Below, one piece after another: positions 1-6,397 of a DNA stretch of 9,251 nucleotides. The notes under the pieces were generated by a model. The model saw only the letters and a program-made list of their open reading frames with translations, was not told the origin of the DNA and did not search any database. This stretch comes from an uncultured Eubacterium sp. (GTDB taxonomy: Bacteria > Bacillota > Clostridia > Lachnospirales > Lachnospiraceae), in the NCBI GenBank assembly GCA_910580075.1, contig CAJTVR010000138.1:1-9251 (forward strand), given 5' to 3'. Position numbers and translations under genes: made by a program. The number at the start of each line of letters is the position of its first letter. Positions within the stretch are counted from its first letter, which is position 1.

Positions 1-54
1 TGCGGACAAACGGTTTTCAAGACCGCCTCGTTATGACCACTTCGATACCTCTCC
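1..54 (-). tRNA. tRNA-Ser (anticodon UGA), 3' end cut off by the window
   Basis: The minus strand begins with the 7-base acceptor strand GGAGAGG (54 to 48). A D-arm follows, then an anticodon arm whose loop reads CTTGAAA, giving anticodon TGA (bases 17-19 on the plus strand read TCA). The stem GCGGT/ACCGT pairs apart from one G-U. The sequence then enters what should be the long class II variable arm (TTTGTCCGCA) and leaves the window, so the variable arm is incomplete and the T-arm and 3' acceptor strand are missing. A seryl tRNA with UGA reads UCN codons, so it is not itself a t6A substrate. It is downstream of ispD in the same direction but has its own promoter. Confidence 0.9.
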
Positions 55-84
55 GTACGATCCGGCTCAACCGGAACATAAAGG

Positions 85-113
85 ATATTAACATCTTTTC
101 TTAATTATGTCAA
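85..113 (-). promoter_or_regulatory. Sigma-A type promoter of tRNA-Ser
   Basis: Read on the minus strand, TTGACA (113-108) is a perfect -35 box. It is followed by a 17-base spacer and TAATAT (90-85) as the -10 box. Transcription should start near 78, leaving a leader of about 24 bases before the tRNA 5' end at 54. That leader contains a small hairpin, TCCGG-loop-CCGGA, at 61-75. An AT-rich tract upstream (114-146) could act as an UP element. This is the best promoter in the window. Confidence 0.85.
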
Positions 114-281
114 TACTTATTTTCAAATTTTTTATTTTTCTTTCCCAGATGGATAACAGTCCGGATAATCCATGAAACTCTTACGCATCCAGCCGCTAGA
201 AACAGCTTCACAGGGGGCCGGACCTGCAGCACTGCATTTTCATACTGCCAGCACGGTAAACGTACAGCCCTGCCCGGACCG
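114..281. other. Spacer between ispD and the tRNA promoter, no gene seen
   Basis: The left part (114-146) is AT-rich and lies just upstream of the tRNA -35 box. The rest (150-281) has the base composition of coding DNA, but no open frame with a ribosome binding site is visible. Read in the ispD direction there is a short inverted repeat, ATGGAT and ATCCAT, around 149-174, but no T-tract follows it, so I do not call a terminator. Read-through from ispD into the tRNA cannot be excluded. Confidence 0.5.
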
Positions 282-980
282 TTACGAATACGGCTCCAGC
301 CGTCCTGCAAATGCCTCCGCGCTATCCATATCTTCCGGCGTAGTTACCTTAATATTCCGATAACTCCCCTGAACAATCTTTACTGCTTTATGAATTCCCA
401 GTTCCAGCACCATCGCATCATCTGTTATATTCTGAATCTGCTGCTCCAGCACTTTTTCATATGCGCTGCGGATCATAGAATACTGGAATGTCTGAGGTGT
501 CTGCATCATCCATACACGGTCACGCTGTGGAGTCTCTACAGCTGTAAGCTCATCATCCGCCAGTCTGACCGTATCTTTTGCCGGCACTGCTGCTATCCCT
601 GAACCATACTGCACTGCTGCCTCAATCGTACGGTTTATAATTTCCTGAGTAACAAACGGCCTTGCCCCGTCATGAATCAGCACAATATCGCAGTCTGCTG
701 CACGCAGCCCCTCATATACCGATAAATAGCGTTCCCTGCCGCCGGGTATAATTTTGCATACTTTTTGAAACTGATATTTTTCGACTATCTCTCTGCGGCA
801 GTAGCCGGTTTCGTCCTGTCCGGCCACCAGTATAATCTCATCCACACAGCTATGCTCAAAAGCCCGCAGAGCATAATATACAAGCGGAAACCCGTTTAAT
901 TCCATATACTGTTTCTGAACACTGCTGTTCATGCGGCTTCCTTTTCCCGCTGCAAGCACAATCGCTGTACACTTCATCAT
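282..980 (-). CDS. ispD: 2-C-methyl-D-erythritol 4-phosphate cytidylyltransferase IspD
   Basis: This is the MEP-pathway enzyme that joins CTP to 2-C-methyl-D-erythritol 4-phosphate, releasing pyrophosphate, on the cytosolic route to isoprenoid precursors. At 232 residues it has the usual length of the family. The nucleotide-binding loop AAGKGSRM (10-17) and KQY (23-25) open the protein. These are followed by GGRERYLSVYEGL (80-92), HDGARP (103-108), PAKDT (133-137), TPQTF (161-165), TDDAMVLE (186-193) and a C-terminal IKVTTPEDM (210-218), all family signatures. The start is the first of two adjacent ATG codons; AGGG lies six bases upstream, and the second ATG (977) is nearly as plausible. It sits 108 bp after tsaD with no clear terminator or promoter between, so co-transcription is possible. 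IspF, often adjacent or fused elsewhere, is not in the window. Confidence 0.96.
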   Translation of the reverse strand: MMKCTAIVLAAGKGSRMNSSVQKQYMELNGFPLVYYALRAFEHSCVDEIILVAGQDETGYCRREIVEKYQFQKVCKIIPGGRERYLSVYEGLRAADCDIVLIHDGARPFVTQEIINRTIEAAVQYGSGIAAVPAKDTVRLADDELTAVETPQRDRVWMMQTPQTFQYSMIRSAYEKVLEQQIQNITDDAMVLELGIHKAVKIVQGSYRNIKVTTPEDMDSAEAFAGRLEPYS

Positions 981-1088
981 TAAGCCCTGTCTTTCTAGTA
1001 TTTATATTTCCAAACATCCGACTTTATATTTGTCTTTTCATTTCCCGGTTTTTCAAAAGCAGTCCTGTCCAAAGCCGGGTTTCCGCTG

Positions 1089-2120
1089 CTACGCCCGCTC
1101 TCCCAGTTTCAGGTTCGGCACTGCATTCAGAGTCCAGCCGTCTCTTCTGCCGGCTTGATATTCATAATAAGCAGCTGTTCCAATCATAGCCGCATTATCG
1201 GTACACAGAACCGGAGACGGGTAAAAGAAACGTATGCCGCGCTCCGCACATGCCTGTTCCATGCTGCTTCGCAGTACACCATTGGATGCGACTCCTCCTG
1301 CAATTGCAAATTTTTCTGTATGATACTGTTCTGCCGCGCGCATAGCATTATCCACCAAAACATCTATAACAGCTCTCTGAAAAGAAGCTGCAACATCTTC
1401 CTGAACGATCGGAATCTGTTTCATTCTGCATCCATTCAGATAATTAAGTACTGCCGATTTCAGTCCGCTGAATGAGAAATCATAATCACTGCCAGTCACT
1501 TTAGCCCTCGGAAAATGAATAGCATCGGGATTTCCCATACGGGATGCCTTTTCGATTTTCGGTCCGCCGGGATATCCCAGGCCAATCGCCCGTGCTGCCT
1601 TGTCAAATGCCTCTCCTGCCGCATCGTCCCTCGTCCTTCCAGCCACCTCATACACGCCATAATCCAGCACCTTTACCAGATGCGTATGTCCGCCGGATAC
1701 AACCAGGCACAGAAAAGGCGGTTCCAGCTCTTTATTTTCTATATAATTTGCGCTGATATGCCCTTCTATATGATGCACGCCGATTAACGGCATTTTCTTT
1801 GCATAAGCAATTGCTTTTGCCTGTGCCACGCCTACTAACAATGCTCCTACCAGGCCTGGCCCGTATGTAACTGCAATGGCATCCATATCATCCAGAACCA
1901 TGCCAGCTGTCTCCAGTGCCTGCTCAATGACCTGGTTTATTCTCTCAATATGTTTGCGGGATGCAATTTCCGGCACTACACCTCCGTATAATGTATGGAT
2001 ATCAATCTGGGAAGAAATAATATTTGACCTGACATCTCTTCCATTTACAACAACTGCCGCGGCTGTCTCGTCACAGGAACTTTCAATTGCCAGTATTTTT
2101 ATTTCCTGATTACTGTCCAA
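1089..2120 (-). CDS. tsaD: tRNA N6-adenosine threonylcarbamoyltransferase TsaD
   Basis: TsaD is the catalytic subunit that, with TsaB and TsaE, transfers the threonylcarbamoyl group from TC-AMP to A37 of ANN-decoding tRNAs. The ASKHA-fold signatures are all present: ILAIESSCDE near the N-terminus, the metal-binding HxxxH in HHIEGH (His117 and His121 with the start used here), SGGHTHL (142-148), SFSGLK (216-221), AGGVASN and the C-terminal CTDNAAM containing metal ligand Asp308. I place the start at TTG 2120 (343 residues). A textbook AGGAGG (2135-2130) stands nine bases in front of it. The longer frame from ATG 2141 would contain that AGGAGG inside its codons 3-4 and has no ribosome binding site of its own. 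The upstream spacer is AT-rich (2121-2246) and may carry a promoter. Function is essentially certain; the start is likely. Confidence 0.96.
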   Translation of the reverse strand: MDSNQEIKILAIESSCDETAAAVVVNGRDVRSNIISSQIDIHTLYGGVVPEIASRKHIERINQVIEQALETAGMVLDDMDAIAVTYGPGLVGALLVGVAQAKAIAYAKKMPLIGVHHIEGHISANYIENKELEPPFLCLVVSGGHTHLVKVLDYGVYEVAGRTRDDAAGEAFDKAARAIGLGYPGGPKIEKASRMGNPDAIHFPRAKVTGSDYDFSFSGLKSAVLNYLNGCRMKQIPIVQEDVAASFQRAVIDVLVDNAMRAAEQYHTEKFAIAGGVASNGVLRSSMEQACAERGIRFFYPSPVLCTDNAAMIGTAAYYEYQAGRRDGWTLNAVPNLKLGERA

Positions 2121-2129
2121 TGTGCCGAT

Positions 2130-2135
2130 CCTCCT
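2130..2135 (-). promoter_or_regulatory. Ribosome binding site that sets the tsaD start
   Basis: AGGAGG on the minus strand, nine bases before TTG 2120. Because it lies inside the longer open frame from ATG 2141, it argues that the first seven codons of that frame are not translated. Confidence 0.75.
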
Positions 2136-2165
2136 AATCATTATTTATACTGCTTTCTTATAATT

Positions 2166-2188
2166 AATTATGAAATTATGAATTATGA
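2166..2188. repeat. Three head-to-tail AATTATGA units upstream of tsaD
   Basis: On the plus strand AATTATGA (2166-2173) is repeated exactly at 2174-2181 and once more as ATTATGA (2182-2188). The minus-strand reading is TCATAATT three times, about 45-70 bases before the tsaD start, a position where a promoter would be expected. No clear -35 and -10 pair stands out. It could be simple AT-rich repetition or a protein-binding array. Confidence 0.5.
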
Positions 2189-2246
2189 TAAGATACTGCC
2201 TTGTCTGCACTTAAGTTTCTCCAAAAGTGTCTGTTATATTATCTGC

Positions 2247-2822
2247 TTAAGATTCTTCCGGAGCACTTGTTATATGATAAGCTACAATTTTCCAGTTTTT
2301 ATCTTTATCCTGACGCAGCAGATATTCCTGATATGTTCTGAAAAAACTGCCCTCTCCTTCTTTCATAAAATAAGCAGCCCGGACATAGGCACATTTTTTG
2401 CCTTCGATTTCTTTATAGCGCACTTCATCCGAATTGCAGACACTCGTCTGAAGTATTTTCCTGGATTCCTTATCATAAGAAGCAACCTCTGCAATCAGCT
2501 GGTTTTTATATGTATCGTCAGGATTATTTTCTAACAGTTCTTCATCCATAAGCTTTCTTGCCTGCCCGGTCAGTTTCTCGAACTGGTCAGAATCATAATC
2601 CCCGCCGTACATGCATTCGATAATACGGTTATAAAATTTTACCACTTCTCTCGGTGTCGGCGGATAGGACTGGTCCAGCTGCCTGGATAAAACCTGGTCC
2701 AGCTGGGTAACCTCTACATCGTCTGCAGCCTTCGTCTCACGATGCGTCATATAGTAATAACATCCGACAATCATCGCTATTACAACCGCCGCCGCAATAC
2801 CTGTTTTAATATATTTCTTCAT
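2247..2822 (-). CDS. DUF6715-like membrane-anchored protein of unknown function
   Basis: A 191-residue protein with a positively charged N-terminus (MKKYIK) and one hydrophobic segment at about 7-26, followed by an extracytoplasmic soluble domain. From memory of Lachnospiraceae proteins I place it in the DUF6715 family, based on the linker with LDQSYPPTPREVVKFYNRI (49-67) and the C-terminal block ending in NWKIVAYHIT. The hydrophobic segment ends in IVGC with Cys21, which fits a lipobox. However, the following YYYM is hydrophobic, so a plain transmembrane anchor is equally possible. The start has a strong GAGGAGGGGG ribosome binding site. It lies 38 bp after RNase Z and is probably co-transcribed with it. 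Function unknown; a role at the cell surface is inferred only from the topology. Confidence 0.8.
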   Translation of the reverse strand: MKKYIKTGIAAAVVIAMIVGCYYYMTHRETKAADDVEVTQLDQVLSRQLDQSYPPTPREVVKFYNRIIECMYGGDYDSDQFEKLTGQARKLMDEELLENNPDDTYKNQLIAEVASYDKESRKILQTSVCNSDEVRYKEIEGKKCAYVRAAYFMKEGEGSFFRTYQEYLLRQDKDKNWKIVAYHITSAPEES

Positions 2823-2860
2823 AAGCCCCCTCCTCTCGCAGCAGTCCGGATACCCTCTTG

Positions 2861-3778
2861 TTACATCAGATCTTCTTCAAATTTCATCACAGCCGTTTTA
2901 CCATCTTTTCCAAGATGTGCATTCGGGAAAATTTCCCGCACTTTCGGCATATAATCTTCCGCCCGTACAAGCGACGGCGAAAAATGTGTCAGCCACAGTT
3001 CCCCTGCCCCGGCTTCTTTCGCTGTCCGGGCCGCTTCATAAAAAGTCATATGTTTATACTGTCTTGCCTTTGCCAGCTTTTCTTTTTCTGCATACATCCC
3101 TTCGCAGATAAGAAGATCCGACTGGCTGGCATTTTTTACCAGTAATTCTGCAGGTCGTGTGTCTGTGCAGTAAGTCAGCTTAATGCCTTTTCGCGGCGGC
3201 CCCATAACCATATCCGGTGTAAAGGTCCTGCCCTCATATTCAACCGTCATCCCTTTCTGCAGAATGCCCCAGTAGTTTTTCGGAATCTGATACAACAGGG
3301 CCTGGTCTGCCTGAAAACGCCCCTGCCGTTCTATTTCTATTGTATAACCATAACACAAAACGTTGTGTCTGACCATAAACGCGGTAATCTTATAGCCGTG
3401 CAGGCGGAAAACCTGCTCCGGCTCTGTAATTTCAATACAACGAACCTCAAACGGCAGCTCAGGTGCAATCACCCGCAGTGCCGTTACAACCCTCTTAAGT
3501 CCTTTCGGGCCTATCAGCGTCACCGGTTCCGTACGCTCTGCATTCCCCATAGTCAGCAGCATGCCTGGCAGGCCGCTGATATGGTCTGCATGATAATGAG
3601 TAAAACATATAATATCTATCGGATGAAAACTCCACCCGGCTTTTTTCACAGCAATCTGCGTGCCTTCTCCGCAGTCTGTCAAAAGGCTGCTCCCATTATA
3701 TCTTAACATCAGAGAAGTCAGATAACGGTAAGGCAGCGGCATCATCCCCGCGGTTCCAAGCAGACAAACATCTAACAT
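2861..3778 (-). CDS. rnz: Ribonuclease Z (tRNA 3' endonuclease)
   Basis: RNase Z is a zinc metallo-beta-lactamase-fold endonuclease that cuts precursor tRNAs at their 3' end; it is needed for tRNAs lacking an encoded CCA. The protein has 305 residues, normal for the short bacterial form. Visible motifs are LGTAGMMPLP at the N-terminus, LLTDCGEGTQ (32-41), the zinc motif HYHADH (61-66) in CFTHYHADHISGLPG, His138 in VRHNV, the segment TPDMVMGPPRKG in the expected region, Asp206 in YCTDTRP, His243 in KHMT and His265 in LTHFSP. All expected zinc ligands are present, so it should be active. The start ATG has GAAGG eight bases upstream. It follows the small two-CxxC gene by 30 bp, so the two are probably one transcript. 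Confidence 0.95.
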   Translation of the reverse strand: MLDVCLLGTAGMMPLPYRYLTSLMLRYNGSSLLTDCGEGTQIAVKKAGWSFHPIDIICFTHYHADHISGLPGMLLTMGNAERTEPVTLIGPKGLKRVVTALRVIAPELPFEVRCIEITEPEQVFRLHGYKITAFMVRHNVLCYGYTIEIERQGRFQADQALLYQIPKNYWGILQKGMTVEYEGRTFTPDMVMGPPRKGIKLTYCTDTRPAELLVKNASQSDLLICEGMYAEKEKLAKARQYKHMTFYEAARTAKEAGAGELWLTHFSPSLVRAEDYMPKVREIFPNAHLGKDGKTAVMKFEEDLM

Positions 3779-3808
3779 TTTAACACCTTCATTTCTTAAA
3801 AAACAATT

Positions 3809-4027
3809 TTATAACAGCTCCCGTTCCTCCATTTCGCCAGGTGCCAGTGCAAAAGTCTTAACCCACTCATCAAAGCAGGATTCACATATATGCATTTTGT
3901 GGCGGATTCCGTCTTTTTCCGAAAAATATCCCCAGCTCTTTTCAATAAAGACAAAATCTTCCAGCGCAATCTGTGTATTTTCTTTCATCTGGATTTGTTT
4001 TCCACAGCAATTACAATATATTTTCAT
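3809..4027 (-). CDS. Small two-CxxC putative zinc-binding protein
   Basis: A 72-residue protein with two CxxC pairs: Cys5-Cys8 in YCNCCGK and Cys48-Cys51 in HICESC. Between them is a beta-rich stretch containing WGYFSEKDG (32-40). Such an arrangement usually binds one zinc ion (a zinc ribbon or knuckle), possibly with His43 or His46 nearby. I do not recognise a named family. The gene is real: it starts at ATG with a GGGAGG six bases upstream, fills the gap between rimI and rnz, and lies 30 bp before rnz. The tail (MEERELL) is acidic. Its place among tRNA and ribosome genes hints at a nucleic-acid or translation link, but that is context only. Confidence 0.75.
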   Translation of the reverse strand: MKIYCNCCGKQIQMKENTQIALEDFVFIEKSWGYFSEKDGIRHKMHICESCFDEWVKTFALAPGEMEERELL

Positions 4028-4048
4028 CTTTTACCTCCCATAGCTGGC

Positions 4049-4061
4049 GGCACAGTGTGCC
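4049..4061. promoter_or_regulatory. 13-bp perfect palindrome in the leader of the two-CxxC gene
   Basis: GGCACA-G-TGTGCC is a perfect 6-1-6 inverted repeat. It lies between a possible -10 box (TATACT, minus strand, 4092-4087) and the ribosome binding site (4039-4033) of the small gene. It could be an operator for a dimeric repressor or a small RNA hairpin. No regulator is encoded next to it. Confidence 0.4.
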
Positions 4062-4081
4062 CTGTAGTCTGCCGGTCTTAT

Positions 4082-4093
4082 CTATAGTATAAT
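4082..4093 (-). promoter_or_regulatory. Candidate -10 region for the two-CxxC gene and rnz
   Basis: ATTATACTATAG on the minus strand contains a good -10 box, TATACT, about 60 bases before the ATG at 4027. No acceptable -35 box is found 16-18 bases upstream, so this is a weak call. The 137-bp gap after rimI, long compared with the 1- and 4-bp gaps in the tsa block, supports a separate promoter here. Confidence 0.35.
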
Positions 4094-4164
4094 CGAACAG
4101 CCGGAAGGAAGATAGCGGGAATGTATGGCTTTTTATCTAATTTTGACTAACCGCATATATAAGA

Positions 4165-4626
4165 TCAGCCTATACTATTATAATCGGCAGAATCGTACAC
4201 CATCACCAGTGCATCATCGTCCGGAGCAGTATAATAATTTTTACGCATTCCAATCTGCCGGAAACCAGACTTCAGATATAGTTTTATAGCCGGGTCATTC
4301 CGGCTGCGGACTTCCAGAAAAATACGTTCTGCACCTTTTTCACGGGCTTTCGCCATAGTTTCCTGAAGAAGCATTTCAGCTATTTTATGCCGGCGGTACG
4401 CTGCTGCCACTGCAACATTTGTAATCTCGCCCTCATCTGCTGCAAGATAAATACCACAGTATCCAGCTACCTCTTCACCGGCGGCTGCAATATAAAATAT
4501 GACATTTTCCATTGGAAGTGTATCCTCAAAGGCCTGTTCAGACCACGGAACCGAAAACGATTCCTGCTCAATCCGTGCAACCTCCGGAATGTGCATTTTG
4601 TCCATATTAATTATTTTTAAATTCAA
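4165..4626 (-). CDS. rimI: RimI-type [ribosomal protein bS18] alanine N-acetyltransferase
   Basis: A GNAT-family acetyltransferase that, by family, acetylates the N-terminal alanine of ribosomal protein S18 using acetyl-CoA. Signatures are HIPEVARIEQESFSVPWS near the N-terminus, the acetyl-CoA loop region EITNVAVAAAYRRHKIAEML, LEVRSRNDPAIKLYLKSGF with the expected catalytic Glu and Tyr, and RKNYYTAPDDDALVM at the end. The loop reads RRHKIA where RxxGxG/A is usual, so the conserved glycine is replaced by lysine. The start is uncertain. TTG 4626, four bases after the tsaB stop, gives 153 residues and keeps beta strand 1 (LKIINM). ATG 4605 gives 146 residues but trims that strand, and neither has a clear Shine-Dalgarno. 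A frame from ATG 4758 would overlap tsaB by about 130 bp and is unlikely. Translation may be coupled to tsaB. Confidence 0.88.
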   Translation of the reverse strand: MNLKIINMDKMHIPEVARIEQESFSVPWSEQAFEDTLPMENVIFYIAAAGEEVAGYCGIYLAADEGEITNVAVAAAYRRHKIAEMLLQETMAKAREKGAERIFLEVRSRNDPAIKLYLKSGFRQIGMRKNYYTAPDDDALVMVYDSADYNSIG

Positions 4627-4630
4627 TTTA

Positions 4631-5341
4631 TTATTTTTTATTGTGCTCAGCCTCCATCCGTTCCCTCTCTGCCTGGGACATACGCAGATATTCCGGGCGG
4701 TGGCCAGCCGCAGTCTGTATTTTACCTGCACGGTAATATTCCATAGCCAGGACTGCAACAGATGCAGCCCGCTGTTTATTCAGATGTGCCGGTGCAAATG
4801 TATATGGCACACTGCAGTGTTCTCTGATATAAGGAGCAGATACCGCAGCTCCGTCTCCTAAAAATGTAACTGCCCGTTCCTGTCTATTCACCTGCGCTAC
4901 TATTTCATCTATCCCGACAGCACACTGATTCATTACCGTATGCATCTGATAGCCTTCAAATTCATACAGTCCGGTATAGACCTGATTTCTTCTGGCATCC
5001 ATAAGCGGACAGACTAGTACACCGCTGCCGGCAAGGTTGTATGCAAGCCCGTCCACCGTCGGAATCTGTATCAGCGGCTTATCCAGAGCCATTCCAAGCC
5101 CTTTTGCCGTAGCTGACCCGATACGCAGCCCGGTAAAAGAACCAGGCCCGCCTGCAACTGCCACTGCATCAATCGTAGAAAGATCCAGTTCCAGCATGCG
5201 TACAACCTCATCAATCATGGGAAGAAGCGTCTGCGAATGCGTTTTTTTGTGGTTAATCGTATACTCTCCCAAAAGTGTGTCATCTTCTGCGACAGCAGCG
5301 CTGGCAACAATGCCAGAACTGTCAATAGCCAGTATTTTCAT
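4631..5341 (-). CDS. tsaB: tRNA threonylcarbamoyladenosine biosynthesis protein TsaB
   Basis: TsaB is the non-catalytic ASKHA-fold partner that holds TsaD and TsaE together in the t6A37 complex. It has 236 residues, typical for the family. It opens with MKILAIDSSG and carries THSQTLLPMID (34-44) and the diagnostic GPGSFTGLRIG (65-75). The start is ATG 5341, only one base after the tsaE stop. GTGGAG in the tsaE tail serves as ribosome binding site. A longer frame from 5359 would overlap tsaE and lacks support. The TAA-T-ATG junction strongly suggests translational coupling with tsaE. The C-terminus is highly charged (AERERMEAEHNKK). Confidence 0.95.
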   Translation of the reverse strand: MKILAIDSSGIVASAAVAEDDTLLGEYTINHKKTHSQTLLPMIDEVVRMLELDLSTIDAVAVAGGPGSFTGLRIGSATAKGLGMALDKPLIQIPTVDGLAYNLAGSGVLVCPLMDARRNQVYTGLYEFEGYQMHTVMNQCAVGIDEIVAQVNRQERAVTFLGDGAAVSAPYIREHCSVPYTFAPAHLNKQRAASVAVLAMEYYRAGKIQTAAGHRPEYLRMSQAERERMEAEHNKK

Positions 5342-5342
5342 A

Positions 5343-5822
5343 TTATTCTCCACTCCCATGTTTCGTAAAATGCGGACCGGTTACACCTTTGTCCTGTTTT
5401 ACCGTCTCAACGGTAATACGGCGGTAATCAAAACCTTTTTCCAGGTCTTTTTCAATTGTAATTTTCTGATATTCGCCTGGCATCAGCTCTGCAATCAGTT
5501 CAGCCCACTCTACCATTGTAAAACCATCGCCGTAAAAATAATCCTCATAACCGATTTCTTCCATTTCTTCAGGATCCGAAATCCGGCAGACATCGAAATG
5601 ATAAAAAGGCATCCGCCCGCCTTCATATACCTGTACAATTGTAAAAGTCGGACTGCAGACCGGCTCTGTAATACCCAGCCCTTCGGCAATTCCCTGTGCA
5701 AACACCGTCTTGCCGGCTCCCAGCTCCCCGTTAAGTGCACAGATATCTCCCGGTTTCAGTTTTCTGGCAGTTTCACGGCCCAGTCTGGCCGTTTCTTTTG
5801 CAGAATATGTCTCATATACCAT
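5343..5822 (-). CDS. tsaE: tRNA threonylcarbamoyladenosine biosynthesis ATPase TsaE
   Basis: TsaE is the P-loop ATPase that regenerates the TsaB-TsaD complex during t6A synthesis. It has 159 residues, normal length. It shows Walker A GELGAGKT (32-39), the switch segment SPTF (57-60), HFDVCR (75-80, where many relatives have FDxYR) and the Walker B-like VEWAE (104-108). The ATG 5822 start has AAGGA eight bases upstream. The gene lies 35 bp after the YcxB-like gene and runs directly into tsaB. Together with rimI this is the common tsaE-tsaB-rimI order of Firmicutes; tsaD, often next, is displaced here by three genes. Confidence 0.95.
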   Translation of the reverse strand: MVYETYSAKETARLGRETARKLKPGDICALNGELGAGKTVFAQGIAEGLGITEPVCSPTFTIVQVYEGGRMPFYHFDVCRISDPEEMEEIGYEDYFYGDGFTMVEWAELIAELMPGEYQKITIEKDLEKGFDYRRITVETVKQDKGVTGPHFTKHGSGE

Positions 5823-5857
5823 CTGCGCATTCCTTTCCCGTTTCTATATTTTTTCTC

Positions 5858-6355
5858 TCATTTCATCTTGAATCTGTATTTTTCCAGATGCTTCTGAGCA
5901 ATGTTTTTGATCTCATCATATTCCTTTTGCACCTGTGCTCTTGGAATAATAAACGCATTGCGCGGATTGATGCAGATTAAAATATTATGTTTTGTTGCAA
6001 CAACACGGTACACCTGGCTCCATTCCAGCCGGGAACTCATCTCTCCCTGAGAAGTCGTAACACCGGTATCATCAATCACATAATGCAGCACATTTTTCAA
6101 AACCGGAGAACCGTTCACCTGCTGCTTCGAGCGAAGATAAAGAGAGACCGGTGTATAAACCAGCAGCAGAATGCCCATCGCTATATACAGCACCGTCCGT
6201 GACGGCTCTGTCTGCCCCCATGTCTTCCCAGCCGCAGCAAAAGCCAGAATAGAGGCCAGAATCGCCAGATACCCGCTGGCTGTCGTATACGTATGATAAA
6301 GATTATAACGGTACATGTCTGCTGTATGAAGCTGTACGTCAAATTCTGTTTTCAT
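5858..6355 (-). CDS. YcxB-like two-helix membrane protein
   Basis: A 165-residue membrane protein with two hydrophobic helices, about 26-43 and 54-74. A cytosolic C-terminal domain follows, with the run YVIDDTGVTTSQGEMSSRLEWSQVYRVVATKHNI and FIIPRAQ. This pattern (a beta-rich domain with a W-x-x-V/I-x-x-V block) is what I know from YcxB-like proteins (PF14317 from memory), whose function is unknown. The start is ATG 6355, behind AAGGA with five bases spacing. An in-frame ATG at 6436 would run through the repeat array and has no better ribosome binding site. It precedes tsaE by 35 bp and may be co-transcribed with it. Co-expression with tsaE does not imply a role in t6A synthesis. Confidence 0.82.
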   Translation of the reverse strand: MKTEFDVQLHTADMYRYNLYHTYTTASGYLAILASILAFAAAGKTWGQTEPSRTVLYIAMGILLLVYTPVSLYLRSKQQVNGSPVLKNVLHYVIDDTGVTTSQGEMSSRLEWSQVYRVVATKHNILICINPRNAFIIPRAQVQKEYDEIKNIAQKHLEKYRFKMK

Positions 6356-6397
6356 ATAATTCCTTTCTGTCTGTACTTTCTTCTGAAGCTGTCTCTG

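Noticed and set aside
149..174. Possible intrinsic terminator after ispD.
   Set aside because: The stem has only six pairs, a 13-base loop, and is followed in the ispD direction by an A-rich instead of a T-rich stretch.
981..1088. Inverted repeat CCCGG and CCGGG between tsaD and ispD as a terminator.
   Set aside because: The arms are five bases long and about 26 bases apart with no T-tract, so it cannot be called a terminator. No clear ispD promoter was found either.
5037..5897. A long plus-strand open frame of 286 codons opposite tsaB and tsaE.
   Set aside because: It is antisense to two certain genes with clear motifs and has no recognisable domain or ribosome binding site. Such frames arise from codon bias on the true strand.
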